Of a stretch of 64,000 nucleotides of DNA, positions 21,304 to 33,057 are shown one piece after another. Under the pieces are notes generated by a model. The model did no database searches and had not been told where the DNA came from. It saw nothing but the letters and a program-made list of their open reading frames with translations. The stretch lies in the NCBI RefSeq assembly GCF_022012445.1, contig NZ_JAKLTS010000008.1, positions 170,181 through 234,180 on the forward strand, read 5' to 3'. Origin of the DNA: Massilia sp. TS11. Lineage in GTDB: Bacteria > Pseudomonadota > Gammaproteobacteria > Burkholderiales > Burkholderiaceae_D. A program made the translations under genes and the position numbers. Positions within the stretch are counted from its first letter, which is position 1; every line of letters starts with the position of its first letter.

Positions 21304-22413
21304 TCAGGTCTGCACCAGCTTGCGGTGGCGCTGGATACTCATCAGTATCCCGGTCCCGAGCCCGAGCGTGATCAGCGCCGTGCCGCCATAGCTGATGAAG
21401 GGCAGCGGCACGCCGACCACGGGCACCAGGCCGCTGACCATGCCCATATTGATGAAGGCATAGGTGAAGAAGATCATCGTGATGGCCCCGGCCAGCAGGC
21501 GCGTGAACGCATTCGGCGCATTCGCCGCGATGATCATGCCGCGCCCGATCAGCAGCGAGTACAGGATCACCAGAATCAGATTGCCGACCAGGCCGAACTC
21601 CTCGGAGTAGACCGAGAAGATGAAGTCGGTCGTGGTCTCGGGCACGAATTCCAGGTGGGCCTGGGTGCCTTTCAGCCAGCCCTTGCCGGACAGGCCGCCC
21701 GACCCGACCGCAATCATCGACTGGATGATGTGAAAGCCCTTGCCCAGCGGATCGTGCGAGGGATCGATAAAGGTCAGCACGCGGTTGCGCTGGAAATCGT
21801 GCAGCAGCGACCAGATGATCGGCAGACTGGCGGCGCCGGCAATGAACAGCGCAGCCAGCGCCTTCCAGGCGAGCCCGGCCAGAAAAATCACGTAGAAGCC
21901 GGCCGCCAGCACCAGGGTCGCGGTCCCCAGGTCGGGCTGCTTGGCGATCAGGCCGACGGGCACGGCCAGCAGCACGGCGGCGACGGCGAAGGTCTTCCAG
22001 TTCTGCACGCTGCCGCGGTACTGGAAATACCAGGCCAGCATCAGCGGCATGGCGATCTTCATGATCTCGGACGGCTGGATGTCGACGCCCACATACAGCC
22101 AGCGGCGCGCGCCCTTCTTCACCACGCCGAACACGGCCACGGCGATCAGCAGGGTCACGCCAAACGTGTAGATCGGCACGGCCATGCGCTGCAGGGTCTG
22201 GGGCGGAATATTGGCGGCGATCCACATGATGAAGAAGGCCAGCGCGATATTGCGCAGCTGGGCTTCGACTCGGCCGGGAAAATCGATGCCGGCCGAATAC
22301 AGGGTGATCAGGCCGGTCGACAGCAGCAGGAACACGAACAGCGCGAGCGGCCCATCGAAGACGGTGAAATAGGGCTTGAGCCGGGTCAGCAGGGGTGTCT
22401 TGTGGATCGACAT
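21304..22413 (-). CDS. rodA: Rod-shape glycosyltransferase RodA
   Basis: A 369-residue SEDS-family integral membrane protein that polymerises peptidoglycan during cell elongation in partnership with PBP2. About ten hydrophobic segments are visible. The conserved SEDS features include FPGRVEAQLRN early, the loop EIMKIAMPLMLAWY near 117-130, KQPDLGTATLVL with the catalytic Asp near 155, and VVGVPLPFISYGGTALIT near the C terminus. It lies three bases downstream of mrdA on the same strand. Confidence 0.95.
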   Translation of the reverse strand: MSIHKTPLLTRLKPYFTVFDGPLALFVFLLLSTGLITLYSAGIDFPGRVEAQLRNIALAFFIMWIAANIPPQTLQRMAVPIYTFGVTLLIAVAVFGVVKKGARRWLYVGVDIQPSEIMKIAMPLMLAWYFQYRGSVQNWKTFAVAAVLLAVPVGLIAKQPDLGTATLVLAAGFYVIFLAGLAWKALAALFIAGAASLPIIWSLLHDFQRNRVLTFIDPSHDPLGKGFHIIQSMIAVGSGGLSGKGWLKGTQAHLEFVPETTTDFIFSVYSEEFGLVGNLILVILYSLLIGRGMIIAANAPNAFTRLLAGAITMIFFTYAFINMGMVSGLVPVVGVPLPFISYGGTALITLGLGTGILMSIQRHRKLVQT

Positions 22414-22416
22414 GGC

Positions 22417-24399
22417 TTACTCCTTATTGCCCGGGGTCTCGCCGCCCGATTTGTGCTCGGTCGGCACATCGCCCTTGGCCTCGTCGACGCTGCGCAGCAC
22501 GGCGTCTTCGCGCGGCATCTTGGGCGCGTCTTTCTTGTCCGGACGAATGCCCAGCAGATAGTAGTCGAGCGCCTTGCGCGCGATTGGCGCCGCATAGGTG
22601 CCGCCGAAGCCGACGTTCTCGACCACCAGCGCCAGCGCGATCTTCGGCTTGTCGGCCGGGGCGAAGGCGATGAACAGGGCGTTGTCGCGCAGGTGGGCGG
22701 CAATCGTGTTGGCGTTGTACTTCTCGTTCTGCTTGATGCCGACAACCTGGGCCGTACCGGTCTTGCCGCCGGCCAGATAGGGCGCCGTGTGGAAGGCCGC
22801 GTAGCCGGTGCCGAAGGTCTCGGTCATCACCCCGACCATGGCGCGTTTGACGAAGTCGATGTTCTCCTGCTTGAGCGGAATCCGCCCGCTTTCCTTGGGC
22901 ACGGTCAGGCTGCGCTTCTTGCTCAGCGGATCTTCGATGATCTTGACCAGGTGCGGCTTCATGATCACGCCATTGTTGGCGAGGATGGCCATGGCATTGG
23001 CCAGCTGCAGCGGCGTGTAGTTGTTATAGCCCTGGCCGATCGAGACCGACACGGTGTCGCCGCCCTGCCATTTCTGCGCCGCCTTGTTTTTCTTGAAGCG
23101 CTCGCGCTTCCATTCCTGCGAGGGCAGTACGCCGGCCTTCTCGTGTTCGAGGTCGATGCCGGTCAGCGAACCGAAGCCGAAGGGGCGCATGAAATTGGCG
23201 ATCGCATCGATGCCGAGGTCGACCCCGAGCTGGTAGTAATAGGTGTCGCACGAGGCGACGATCGAACGGTACATGTCGACGAAGCCATGGCCTTCGGGCT
23301 TGTCGTCGCGGAAGCGGTGGCCGCCCAGCACGAAGAAGCCGGGGTCGGCGATGCCCTGGGTCGGCGTGCGCTTGCCCAGTTCGAGCGCGGCCAGGGCCAT
23401 GAAGGGCTTGAAGGTCGAGCCCGGCGGATAGGTGCCGGACAGCGGCCGGTTCACCATCGGCCGGTCGAGCGAGGTATTGAGTTCGTTCCAGCTCTGGCTG
23501 TCGATGCCGTCGACGAACAGATTCGGGTCGTAGCCGGGCTTGGACACATAGGCGAGGATATCGCCCGTTTCGGGTTCGATCGCGACAAAGGCGCCGCGGA
23601 ATTCGCCGAAGGCCTCTTCCACCACCTTCTGCAGTTCGATGTCGATCGACAGAATCAGATTATTGCCCGGCACCGCATCCTTGCGCGACAGCGTGCGCAG
23701 CGCGCGCCCGCGCGCCGTCTTCTCGACCGACTCGTAACCGGTAATGCCGTGCAGGTATTTCTCGTAGCTCTTTTCGAGGCCTTCCTTGCCGATGTAGTCG
23801 GTACCGCGGTAATTATTGTCGTCGTCCGATTCTTCGAGCGCATCCTTCTCGGCGGCATTGATGCGGCCGATATAGCCGATCACATGCGAGGCGATTTCGC
23901 CCAGCGGATATTGGCGGAACAGGCGCGCCTGCACCTCCACCCCGGGAAAGCGGTAGCGGTTGGCGGCGAAGCGCGCGACTTCCTCGTCGCTCAGGCGGTT
24001 GCGCAGCGGGATCGATTCGAAGGACTTCGACTCCTCCAGCAGGCGCTTGAAACGCTTGCGGTCCTTGGCTTCGACCGCCACCAGGGCCGCCAGTTCATCG
24101 ATCACCTGATCGAGCGGCGCGCGCAACTTGGACGGCGTGATTTCGAGCGTATAGGCCGAGTAATTGCGCGCCAGGACCACGCCATTGCGGTCGAGGATCA
24201 GGCCGCGATTGGGCACAATCGGCACCGGCGCGATGCGGTTGCCTTCCGCATCGGCCAGAAAATCATTGTGCTTATACACCTGCAGGTAAAAAAAGCGGCC
24301 GATCAGGGCCAGGAAGCACAGCATCACAAAGCCGCCGAGCACCGTCAGGCGCACGCGGAACTGATGCAGTTCCTGTTCGGTATTCTTAAACTCGGTCAT
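22417..24399 (-). CDS. mrdA: Penicillin-binding protein 2 (transpeptidase)
   Basis: A 660-residue monofunctional class B PBP that cross-links peptidoglycan in the lateral wall. One transmembrane anchor (about 17-42) is followed by a pedestal domain (VPNRGLILDRNG near 62-73) and the transpeptidase domain: active-site SxxK in GSTFKPF near residue 328, SxN-type motif SCDTYYYQLG near 382, and KTGTAQ near 545. Beta-lactams would acylate the serine. It is downstream of mreD (six-base gap) and followed by rodA, its SEDS partner. Confidence 0.96.
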   Translation of the reverse strand: MTEFKNTEQELHQFRVRLTVLGGFVMLCFLALIGRFFYLQVYKHNDFLADAEGNRIAPVPIVPNRGLILDRNGVVLARNYSAYTLEITPSKLRAPLDQVIDELAALVAVEAKDRKRFKRLLEESKSFESIPLRNRLSDEEVARFAANRYRFPGVEVQARLFRQYPLGEIASHVIGYIGRINAAEKDALEESDDDNNYRGTDYIGKEGLEKSYEKYLHGITGYESVEKTARGRALRTLSRKDAVPGNNLILSIDIELQKVVEEAFGEFRGAFVAIEPETGDILAYVSKPGYDPNLFVDGIDSQSWNELNTSLDRPMVNRPLSGTYPPGSTFKPFMALAALELGKRTPTQGIADPGFFVLGGHRFRDDKPEGHGFVDMYRSIVASCDTYYYQLGVDLGIDAIANFMRPFGFGSLTGIDLEHEKAGVLPSQEWKRERFKKNKAAQKWQGGDTVSVSIGQGYNNYTPLQLANAMAILANNGVIMKPHLVKIIEDPLSKKRSLTVPKESGRIPLKQENIDFVKRAMVGVMTETFGTGYAAFHTAPYLAGGKTGTAQVVGIKQNEKYNANTIAAHLRDNALFIAFAPADKPKIALALVVENVGFGGTYAAPIARKALDYYLLGIRPDKKDAPKMPREDAVLRSVDEAKGDVPTEHKSGGETPGNKE

Positions 24400-24405
24400 G
24401 GTCGC

Positions 24406-24918
24406 TTACAGGGGGCGCGTATGGTCGCGGTCGACAGCGCGCCGTTGCGGCGCCATCAGCAGCACGGTCAGCAGCGGCCACAGGGCGGCCGAGACAAAGC
24501 TGTCGATAAAGTGCAGGAAGCCGCCAAAGCGGCCCGAGACGATGAACTCGACCAGCACCTGCACCAGCTGGGTCATGGCCATCAGCGGCAGCACATGCAG
24601 GGCCTGGGTCGTCACCGGGAACCACAGCACGCGCTTGTGCAGCATGATCGCGAAATACGACAGCAGCGTGTAGGCCAGCGCATGCTCGCCCAGCAGGGCG
24701 GCCGCATGCACATCCATCAGCAGGCCCATCGAGAAAGCCACGCCGATGCCAACCTTGCGCGGCTGGCGGATACCCCAGAACACCAGCACCAGGGCGACGA
24801 AGTCGGGCACCCCGACATGCGCGCCCCAGGGCATCAGATTAAGCATGAAGGCCAGCGCCAGCGAGAACGCGATGAACAGCGGGCTGACCGGCAGCAGAAT
24901 GTACTGCGGCTGGTTCAT
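24406..24918 (-). CDS. mreD: Rod-shape-determining protein MreD
   Basis: A 170-residue inner-membrane protein with five or six hydrophobic segments and little soluble sequence, typical of MreD. It links MreC to the membrane elongation machinery. Family-like stretches are PDFVALVLVFWGIRQPRKVGIG in the first half (quoted loosely as PDF...GIRQP) and LMDVHAAALLGEHALAY near the centre. Its ATG overlaps the mreC stop by four bases. Confidence 0.93.
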   Translation of the reverse strand: MNQPQYILLPVSPLFIAFSLALAFMLNLMPWGAHVGVPDFVALVLVFWGIRQPRKVGIGVAFSMGLLMDVHAAALLGEHALAYTLLSYFAIMLHKRVLWFPVTTQALHVLPLMAMTQLVQVLVEFIVSGRFGGFLHFIDSFVSAALWPLLTVLLMAPQRRAVDRDHTRPL

Positions 24919-25850
24919 CGTCCACCTCCGGCCTCGGCCTTGCTGTCGGCCTTGGCGCCCTTGCCTTTCTTGGCCGAAGCGGCCGGCTTGCCATCGTCCT
25001 CGGCCGGGCGCGGCAGCGGTTCGGGCAGATCGGTCAGCACCAGCAGCTGACGGTTGCGTTCGACGCCGCCGAGCGGCTGGCAGATGATGCGGCCGAAACC
25101 GCCCTGCCCGCCCGCATCGACGCGCAGCACCTTGGCCACGGCCAGGCCGGCCGGATAGATGCCGTCCAGGCCCGAAGTGACGATGATGTCGCCGACCTGG
25201 ACATCGGCGTTCGGCGCCACATGGCGCAGTTCGAGCTGGCTGCCGGCATAGCCATAGGCAATGCTGCGCAGGCCGCTGCGCAGCACCTGCACGGGTGTGG
25301 CCTGTTCCTTGTCGGTCAACAGCGTCACTTCCGAGGTCATGGGAAACACGCGCGTGACCTGACCGACCACGCCCAGGTGGTCGATCACCGGCAGGCCGAC
25401 GTGCACGCCGGCCGTGGTGCCGCGGTCGAGCACGATGCGGCGCGCGGTCGGGTCGCGTGCGTCATACAGAATCTGGCCGACCAGGGACTTCAGGCCGACC
25501 TGCTCGCGCGCGCCCAGCAGACGGCGCAACTGGGCGTTCTCCGCGAGCAGCATCTGGTATTGCTGGAGGGTGTAGGCGCTCTCGACCTGCTGACGCTGCA
25601 AACGCGCCACCTGGCCCTGCAACTCGGACACGCTGGTGAAATAGTTGACCACCCCGTCCTTGGCCTTGACCGGCAGCAGGGCGACCATTTGCAGCGGATA
25701 CAGCAATGTCCCGGCCACCTGGCGCACCGTGGTCAAGGTGTGCAGGTGGGAGTCGATCATCAGCAATGCGATCGAGATCAGCGCGAACACCGTCACTTTC
25801 ACCCTCGCCGGGGCACCTTGCTTGAAAAGTGGCGGTGGACTGTATTCCAT
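24915..25850 (-). CDS. mreC: Rod-shape-determining protein MreC
   Basis: A 311-residue bitopic membrane protein. A transmembrane helix (about 18-38) is followed by a periplasmic coiled coil (about 68-112, rich in Leu/Gln/Glu) and the beta-barrel domain that contacts PBP2 and activates elongation (GQILYDARDPTARR onward, ending near 265). The tail (about 280-311) is Lys/Ala-rich and probably disordered, as often in betaproteobacteria. It is 34 bases downstream of mreB and overlaps mreD by four bases. Confidence 0.95.
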   Translation of the reverse strand: MEYSPPPLFKQGAPARVKVTVFALISIALLMIDSHLHTLTTVRQVAGTLLYPLQMVALLPVKAKDGVVNYFTSVSELQGQVARLQRQQVESAYTLQQYQMLLAENAQLRRLLGAREQVGLKSLVGQILYDARDPTARRIVLDRGTTAGVHVGLPVIDHLGVVGQVTRVFPMTSEVTLLTDKEQATPVQVLRSGLRSIAYGYAGSQLELRHVAPNADVQVGDIIVTSGLDGIYPAGLAVAKVLRVDAGGQGGFGRIICQPLGGVERNRQLLVLTDLPEPLPRPAEDDGKPAASAKKGKGAKADSKAEAGGGR

Positions 25851-25884
25851 GTATTCCTATCGGGCGGCCGCGGCCGCCAAGGTC

Positions 25885-27021
<1,137 letters not shown>

Positions 27022-27040
27022 TTAACCTGCCATTCTACCT

Positions 27041-27046
27041 TATAAT
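27041..27046 (+). promoter_or_regulatory. Candidate -10 box in the mreB-gatC divergent region
   Basis: A perfect TATAAT lies 138 bases before gatC in the 255-base divergent region (26929-27183). No good -35 hexamer stands at the expected distance. The rest of this region is noticeably more AT-rich than its surroundings. It also holds a six-base hairpin (CAGCTG, CAA, CAGCTG) at 27158-27172, 11 bases before the gatC start. Confidence 0.45.
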
Positions 27047-27183
27047 CTGTGGACTTTTGTCGGAAAAAACGGCACTTTGTCTTTGCGAGAAGCCGGAGAT
27101 TCGCGGGGTTTTACGGCCCGGATCACGACATTTATCAAAACTTCACCAACCTTATCCCAGCTGCAACAGCTGCTTTGCACACC

Positions 27184-27486
27184 ATGTCCCTGACCCTATC
27201 CGACGTGAAACGCATCGCCAATCTGGCCCGTCTTGACATGGACGACAACCATGCCGAGACCGTCCTCGGCGAGCTCAATGGCATTTTTGCCCTGGCCGAA
27301 CAAATGCAGGCGATCGACACCACGGGCGTGGCGCCCCTGGCCCAGCCGCTCTCGGCCGTCCTCGAGCACCTCGATCTGCGCCTGCGCGAAGACCGCGTGA
27401 CCGAGACCGACCAGCGCGCCGCCTACCAGGCCCCGGCCCCGAAGACCGAAGACGGCCTCTACCTCGTGCCCAAAGTCATCGAATAA
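27184..27486 (+). CDS. gatC: Asp-tRNA(Asn)/Glu-tRNA(Gln) amidotransferase subunit C
   Basis: A 100-residue subunit that wraps around and stabilises GatA and GatB. The sequence matches the family throughout: [17 protein letters not shown] at the N terminus, [16 protein letters not shown] in the middle and [10 protein letters not shown] at the end. The ATG at 27184 gives the normal GatC N terminus; the longer open frame upstream is leader sequence. First gene of gatCAB, used in organisms that make Gln-tRNA and/or Asn-tRNA by transamidation. Confidence 0.95.
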   Translation: MSLTLSDVKRIANLARLDMDDNHAETVLGELNGIFALAEQMQAIDTTGVAPLAQPLSAVLEHLDLRLREDRVTETDQRAAYQAPAPKTEDGLYLVPKVIE

Positions 27487-27494
27487 GAGCGAAC

Positions 27495-28970
27495 ATGCAT
27501 AACCACACCATCAAGGCGCTGTCCGCGCTATTGCAATCGAAGCAAGTGTCGGCCACCGAACTGGCCAAGGACTATCTGGCGCGCATCGCCGCCAGCGACA
27601 TCAATGCCTTCCTGCACGTCGATCCCGAGCTGACCCTGGCCCAGGCCGCCGCGGCCGACGCCCGTCTGGCCACCGGCAAGGCCGGCCCCCTGACCGGCGT
27701 GCCGATGGCGCACAAGGACATCTTCGTCACCAAGGGCTGGCGCTCGACGGCCGGTTCGCACATGCTGGCCAATTACACCAGCCCCTTCGACGCCACCGTG
27801 GTCGAGCGCCTGAGCGCGGCCGGGATGGTCAACCTGGGCAAGCTCAACTGCGACGAATTCGCCATGGGCTCGTCCAACGAGAACTCGGCCTTCGGCGCCG
27901 TGAAAAATCCCTGGGACAAGCGCGCCGTGCCGGGCGGTTCCTCGGGCGGCTCGGCCGCAGCCGTGGCCGCACGCCTGGCGCCGGCCGCGACCGGCACCGA
28001 TACCGGCGGCTCGATCCGCCAGCCGGCCGCCTTCTGCGGCATCACCGGCATCAAGCCGACCTATGGCCGCGTGTCGCGCTACGGCATGATCGCCTACGCC
28101 TCCTCGCTTGACCAGGGCGGCGTGTTCGCCCAGAGCGCCGAAGACTGCGCCCTGATGCTGAACGAGATGATCGGCTTTGACGAGCGCGATTCGACCAGCC
28201 TGACGGTCGAACAAGGCAACCACAAGGAAGACCTGACGCGCGATCTCCATCAACCGCTGGCCGGCCTGCGCATCGGCGTGCCGAAAGAATATTTCGGTGA
28301 AGGCCTGGCGGCCGACGTCGAAGCGGCCGTGCGCGCCGCTCTCGCCCAGTTCGTGCAGCTGGGCGCGACCCTGGTCGACATCTCGCTGCCGAAGACGGCG
28401 CTGTCGATTCCGACCTATTACATCATCGCCCCGGCCGAAGCCTCGTCCAATCTGTCGCGCTTCGATGGCGTGCGCTACGGCCACCGCGCGGCCGCCTACA
28501 GCGACCTCAACGACATGTACAAGAAGACCCGCGCCGAAGGCTTCGGCGCCGAGGTCCAGCGCCGCATCATGGTCGGCACCTATGTGCTGTGCCATGGCTA
28601 CTACGACGCCTACTACGTCAAGGCCCAGCAGATCCGGCGCCTGATCGCCAACGACTTCCAGGCCGCCTTCCGCGAGCACTGCGACGTGATCATGGGCCCG
28701 GTGGCCCCGAGCGTCGCCTGGGATCTGGGCGACAAGGCCAACGACCCGGTCGCCAACTACCTGGCCGACATCTTCACGCTCTCGACCAGCCTGGCCGGCC
28801 TGCCCGGCATGTCGATCCCCTGCGGCTTCGGCCAGGGCGAGAAGAACAGCCAGCGCCCGGTCGGCCTCCAGATCATCGGCAATTATTTTGGCGAGGCCAA
28901 GCTGCTGAACATTGCCCACCAGTTCCAGCAAGCCACGGACTGGCACACGCGCGCGCCCGCCAACGTTTAA
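27495..28970 (+). CDS. gatA: Asp-tRNA(Asn)/Glu-tRNA(Gln) amidotransferase subunit A
   Basis: A 491-residue amidase that releases ammonia from glutamine for amidation of mischarged tRNA. The amidase-signature triad is visible: catalytic Lys in [11 protein letters not shown] (near 76), cis-Ser in [11 protein letters not shown] (near 150) and nucleophile Ser in [16 protein letters not shown] (near 174). Length and motif order are normal. It starts eight bases after gatC and ends 15 bases before gatB. Confidence 0.97.
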   Translation: MHNHTIKALSALLQSKQVSATELAKDYLARIAASDINAFLHVDPELTLAQAAAADARLATGKAGPLTGVPMAHKDIFVTKGWRSTAGSHMLANYTSPFDATVVERLSAAGMVNLGKLNCDEFAMGSSNENSAFGAVKNPWDKRAVPGGSSGGSAAAVAARLAPAATGTDTGGSIRQPAAFCGITGIKPTYGRVSRYGMIAYASSLDQGGVFAQSAEDCALMLNEMIGFDERDSTSLTVEQGNHKEDLTRDLHQPLAGLRIGVPKEYFGEGLAADVEAAVRAALAQFVQLGATLVDISLPKTALSIPTYYIIAPAEASSNLSRFDGVRYGHRAAAYSDLNDMYKKTRAEGFGAEVQRRIMVGTYVLCHGYYDAYYVKAQQIRRLIANDFQAAFREHCDVIMGPVAPSVAWDLGDKANDPVANYLADIFTLSTSLAGLPGMSIPCGFGQGEKNSQRPVGLQIIGNYFGEAKLLNIAHQFQQATDWHTRAPANV

Positions 28971-28985
28971 TAGCGAGAACAGAAC

Positions 28986-30446
<1,461 letters not shown>

Positions 30447-30451
30447 TCCTG

Positions 30452-30575
30452 AACGGTGTCAGGTCCGGCAATCGGACATGGCAGAACTAAACGGCCCGCC
30501 GATTGTCACGCTAAAGCGCGACATCGTGCGGGCCGTTTAGTTCGGTGATGTCCGATTGCCGGACCTGACACCGTT
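30452..30575. repeat. REPIN-like element 2 (near-complete 124-base palindrome)
   Basis: Two perfect 28-base copies of the same REP as at 20.1-20.3 kb face each other (30452-30479 and 30548-30575). After four unmatched bases on each side comes a perfect 15-base inverted repeat (GAACTAAACGGCCCG at 30484-30498, complement at 30529-30543). Inside, CGATTGTC/GACATCG pair with one bulge, and the centre is CGCTAAAGCG. The whole element could therefore fold into one long hairpin or cruciform. It exactly fills the gap between the convergent gatB and phosphatase genes. Confidence 0.9.
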
Positions 30576-30581
30576 TGGGAT

Positions 30582-32252
30582 TTATTTGAGGACGTCGGTC
30601 AGCACGCGGCCTTCGGCACCGGCGGGCGGGCGCACATGCAGCAGATAGGCCAGGGTCGGCGCGAGATCGACGACTTCGGTATAGCTGCCCACACTGCCGG
30701 GCTTGATCCAGCGCTTGCCCATGATGAACAGCGGTACGTTCGTGTCGTAAGCATACGGCAGGCCGTGCGAGGTGCCGTTCTTGCCATAGCCGATCACCCA
30801 GTAGGGCTTCATCACGATCAAGAGGTCGCCCGAGTTATTGCTGTTCCAGGCGCGCTGCATGAGCGTGCCGATGCGCGTGTGCGGCACATTCCCGCTCTCG
30901 AGCTGGGTGCGCGTATAGGCCTCGGCGATGCCGGGCTGATCGGACAGCCAGCGCGCGGCGGCTTGCTCGATTTCCGCGCGCTTGAGGCCGGCCTTGTCGA
31001 TCTGCGCATAGTCGAGGTGCAGACTGGGCAGCGAGGTATTGCGCACCAGCTTCTTCAGACCGGTCTTGGCTTCGAGGAATTTGTCGAGGTCGGCGCTGAG
31101 CTTCTTGCCATCCACGCGGCCGCTGTCGAAATGGCGCGCCTGGTAGAACTCGGGCGTGTTCGGGAAGCCGTGGTCGGCCGTCAGCACCACCAGCACATTC
31201 TCGAGGCCGACTTTCTTGTCGAGGTCCTGGAAGAAGCCGGCCAGCAGGCGGTCGAGCTGCTGCAGGTGGTCGTGCGAGGCGCGGCTCTCGGGGCCATACG
31301 CGTGGTTCACATAGTCGTGGCTCGACAGGCTGATGCCGAGCACGTCGGGCACGCCGGCCGGGTTCTTGCCGAGCTGCTCGCCGTCGATCGCGGCACGCGC
31401 GAAGTCCAGCGTCAGCGCGTCGAGGAAGGGCGTGGCGCGCAGGCGGTTGTAGTACTTCTCGTCGAGATCGCCACTGTCGCTGGCCATCGTGAAGGGGAAG
31501 CGGTTACGCTCGGTGCCGGCCACGCGCGGCGCGATCAGATCGTCGTCGGCGTCGTGCGCGTAGGCGTTTTCGGGCAGCAGCTTGGTCCAGCTCTTGCCGT
31601 AGTACTTGTCGGCCGGACGCGCAGCATTGAACTTCTGCACCCAGGCCGGATGCTGCTGCATGTAGTAGGTCGAGCTGGCGAAGCTGCCGCCGCGGTCCAT
31701 GAACATATAGGCGCTGCCGCTCTTGCCGGCCAGCAGAATCGCGCCGCGGTCCTTGCCCGACACGGTCACCACTTTCGACTGGTTGCCGGTCGCATAGCGC
31801 AGCTCGTCGCCGACCGTGTTCACGCGCAGATTGCGCGGCGAGGTGCCGTCGTTCGGCTTGGTCTCGGCGCCGATATAGGTGTAGGCCGGATCTTCGGTGC
31901 AGTACATGTTCGCCTGCGTCTTCGGATCGATCCAGTTATTGCCGATGATGCCGTGCACATAGGGATAGGCGCCGGTCAGGATGGCCGCATGGCCGACCGC
32001 CGTCACCGTCACGCCATGGGCCTGGTGGGCATTGTTGAAGTAGGCGCCGTCGGACATCAGGCGGCGGAAGCCGCCCGCGCCGAACTGCTCGCGGTAGCGC
32101 TGCACCTGCTCGTTCGGCAGGCCGTCGACGACCATCACGACGACCAGTTTGGGCAGGGCCGGGGTGGGCGAAGGAGCCGCCGCCCAGGCCGCCTGTACCG
32201 CGAACAGGGCTGACAGAGCGAGGGCGTGTAATGACATGCGTTGTGGTTTCAT
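30582..32252 (-). CDS. Secreted alkaline-phosphatase-superfamily protein (PafA-like)
   Basis: About 556 residues. A signal peptide (hydrophobic core LALSALFAVQ, cleavage probably after AWA near residue 25) sends it to the periplasm. The metal-binding VVDG (Asp43) and a presumed nucleophile Thr84 in VTAVGHAAILTG match the type I phosphodiesterase/PafA branch of the superfamily, where Thr replaces Ser. Further metal ligands are in DVLGISLSSHDYVNH and LVVLTADHGFPNTPEF. Likely a phosphate-scavenging phosphomonoesterase or phosphodiesterase; which one is not clear. Start 32252 is chosen because it begins the signal peptide; Mets at 32288 and 32237 are alternatives. Confidence 0.88.
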   Translation of the reverse strand: MKPQRMSLHALALSALFAVQAAWAAAPSPTPALPKLVVVMVVDGLPNEQVQRYREQFGAGGFRRLMSDGAYFNNAHQAHGVTVTAVGHAAILTGAYPYVHGIIGNNWIDPKTQANMYCTEDPAYTYIGAETKPNDGTSPRNLRVNTVGDELRYATGNQSKVVTVSGKDRGAILLAGKSGSAYMFMDRGGSFASSTYYMQQHPAWVQKFNAARPADKYYGKSWTKLLPENAYAHDADDDLIAPRVAGTERNRFPFTMASDSGDLDEKYYNRLRATPFLDALTLDFARAAIDGEQLGKNPAGVPDVLGISLSSHDYVNHAYGPESRASHDHLQQLDRLLAGFFQDLDKKVGLENVLVVLTADHGFPNTPEFYQARHFDSGRVDGKKLSADLDKFLEAKTGLKKLVRNTSLPSLHLDYAQIDKAGLKRAEIEQAAARWLSDQPGIAEAYTRTQLESGNVPHTRIGTLMQRAWNSNNSGDLLIVMKPYWVIGYGKNGTSHGLPYAYDTNVPLFIMGKRWIKPGSVGSYTEVVDLAPTLAYLLHVRPPAGAEGRVLTDVLK

Positions 32253-32345
32253 GGGCGCGGTGGGATCCGTGGGAAAACTTCGGATCATACCGGAAACTTG
32301 TCACCGTTTCATGTCCGCCCGCGCAGTGTGGCCGGCGGCTGTGGC

Positions 32346-33008
32346 TTATACGCCGTAGCGCGCGCGGTAGGCGCTGACGGCCTCGGTGTAGCGCGCCAGT
32401 TCGGGGTCGGCGCCCTCGGCCGAAATATAGCCGAGCAGATCGTCGAGGTTGCCGATCGAAATGACCGGAATGCCGAACTCGCGGCTCACTTCCTGCACAG
32501 CCGAGCCGGCCGACAGGGCGCCATCCTTGCCCGAGCGTTCCATGCGGTCGAGGGCGATCAGCACGGCGCAGGGCTCGGCCCCGGCGGCGCGGATCAGGTC
32601 GACCGATTCGCGCACCGAGGTGCCGGCCGAAATCACGTCGTCGACGATCACCACCTTGCCCTGCAGCTTGGCGCCGACCAGGGTGCCGCCTTCGCCGTGG
32701 TCCTTGGCTTCCTTGCGGTTGTAGGCGAAGGCGGTATTGTGGCCGAGCTGGGCCAGGGCCACGGCGGTCGCGCTGGCCAGGGTGATGCCCTTGTAGGCCG
32801 GGCCGAACAGCATGTCGAAGGCGACCCCGGCATCGAGCAGGGTGCGCGCGTAGAACTGCGCCAGCTGGCCCAGAGTCGCGCCGTCATGGAACAGGCCGGC
32901 ATTGAAAAAATACGGCGACTGGCGCCCCGCCTTGGTCGTGAATTCGCCGAAGCGTAGCACTCCCGTGGCCACGGAAAAGGCGATAAACTGTTGGCGCAAA
33001 TTGCTCAC
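32346..33008 (-). CDS. pyrE: Orotate phosphoribosyltransferase
   Basis: A 220-residue enzyme that joins orotate to PRPP to make OMP in pyrimidine synthesis. The PRPP-binding signature [13 protein letters not shown] lies near 118-130, and the orotate region [10 protein letters not shown] near 31-40 together with [12 protein letters not shown] (near 97-108) fits the family. Length is normal. It is divergent from the exodeoxyribonuclease gene with 49 bases between starts, and is followed at a distance by the phosphatase gene on the same strand. Confidence 0.96.
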   Translation of the reverse strand: MSNLRQQFIAFSVATGVLRFGEFTTKAGRQSPYFFNAGLFHDGATLGQLAQFYARTLLDAGVAFDMLFGPAYKGITLASATAVALAQLGHNTAFAYNRKEAKDHGEGGTLVGAKLQGKVVIVDDVISAGTSVRESVDLIRAAGAEPCAVLIALDRMERSGKDGALSAGSAVQEVSREFGIPVISIGNLDDLLGYISAEGADPELARYTEAVSAYRARYGV

Positions 33009-33057
33009 GTGTATCCTCGCTGGTGCATGTCAAAGCCCTATTTTACCCTGCCGATCC

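Noticed and set aside
20288..22225. A 645-codon fused rlpA reading frame extending over rodA
   Set aside because: The upstream part is an alternate frame of rodA; rlpA has its own lipoprotein start at 21289.
21325..25050. 1241-codon plus-strand frame antisense to rodA, mrdA and mreD
   Set aside because: The minus-strand proteins have clear family motifs; the antisense product is His/Gln/Arg-rich without structure.
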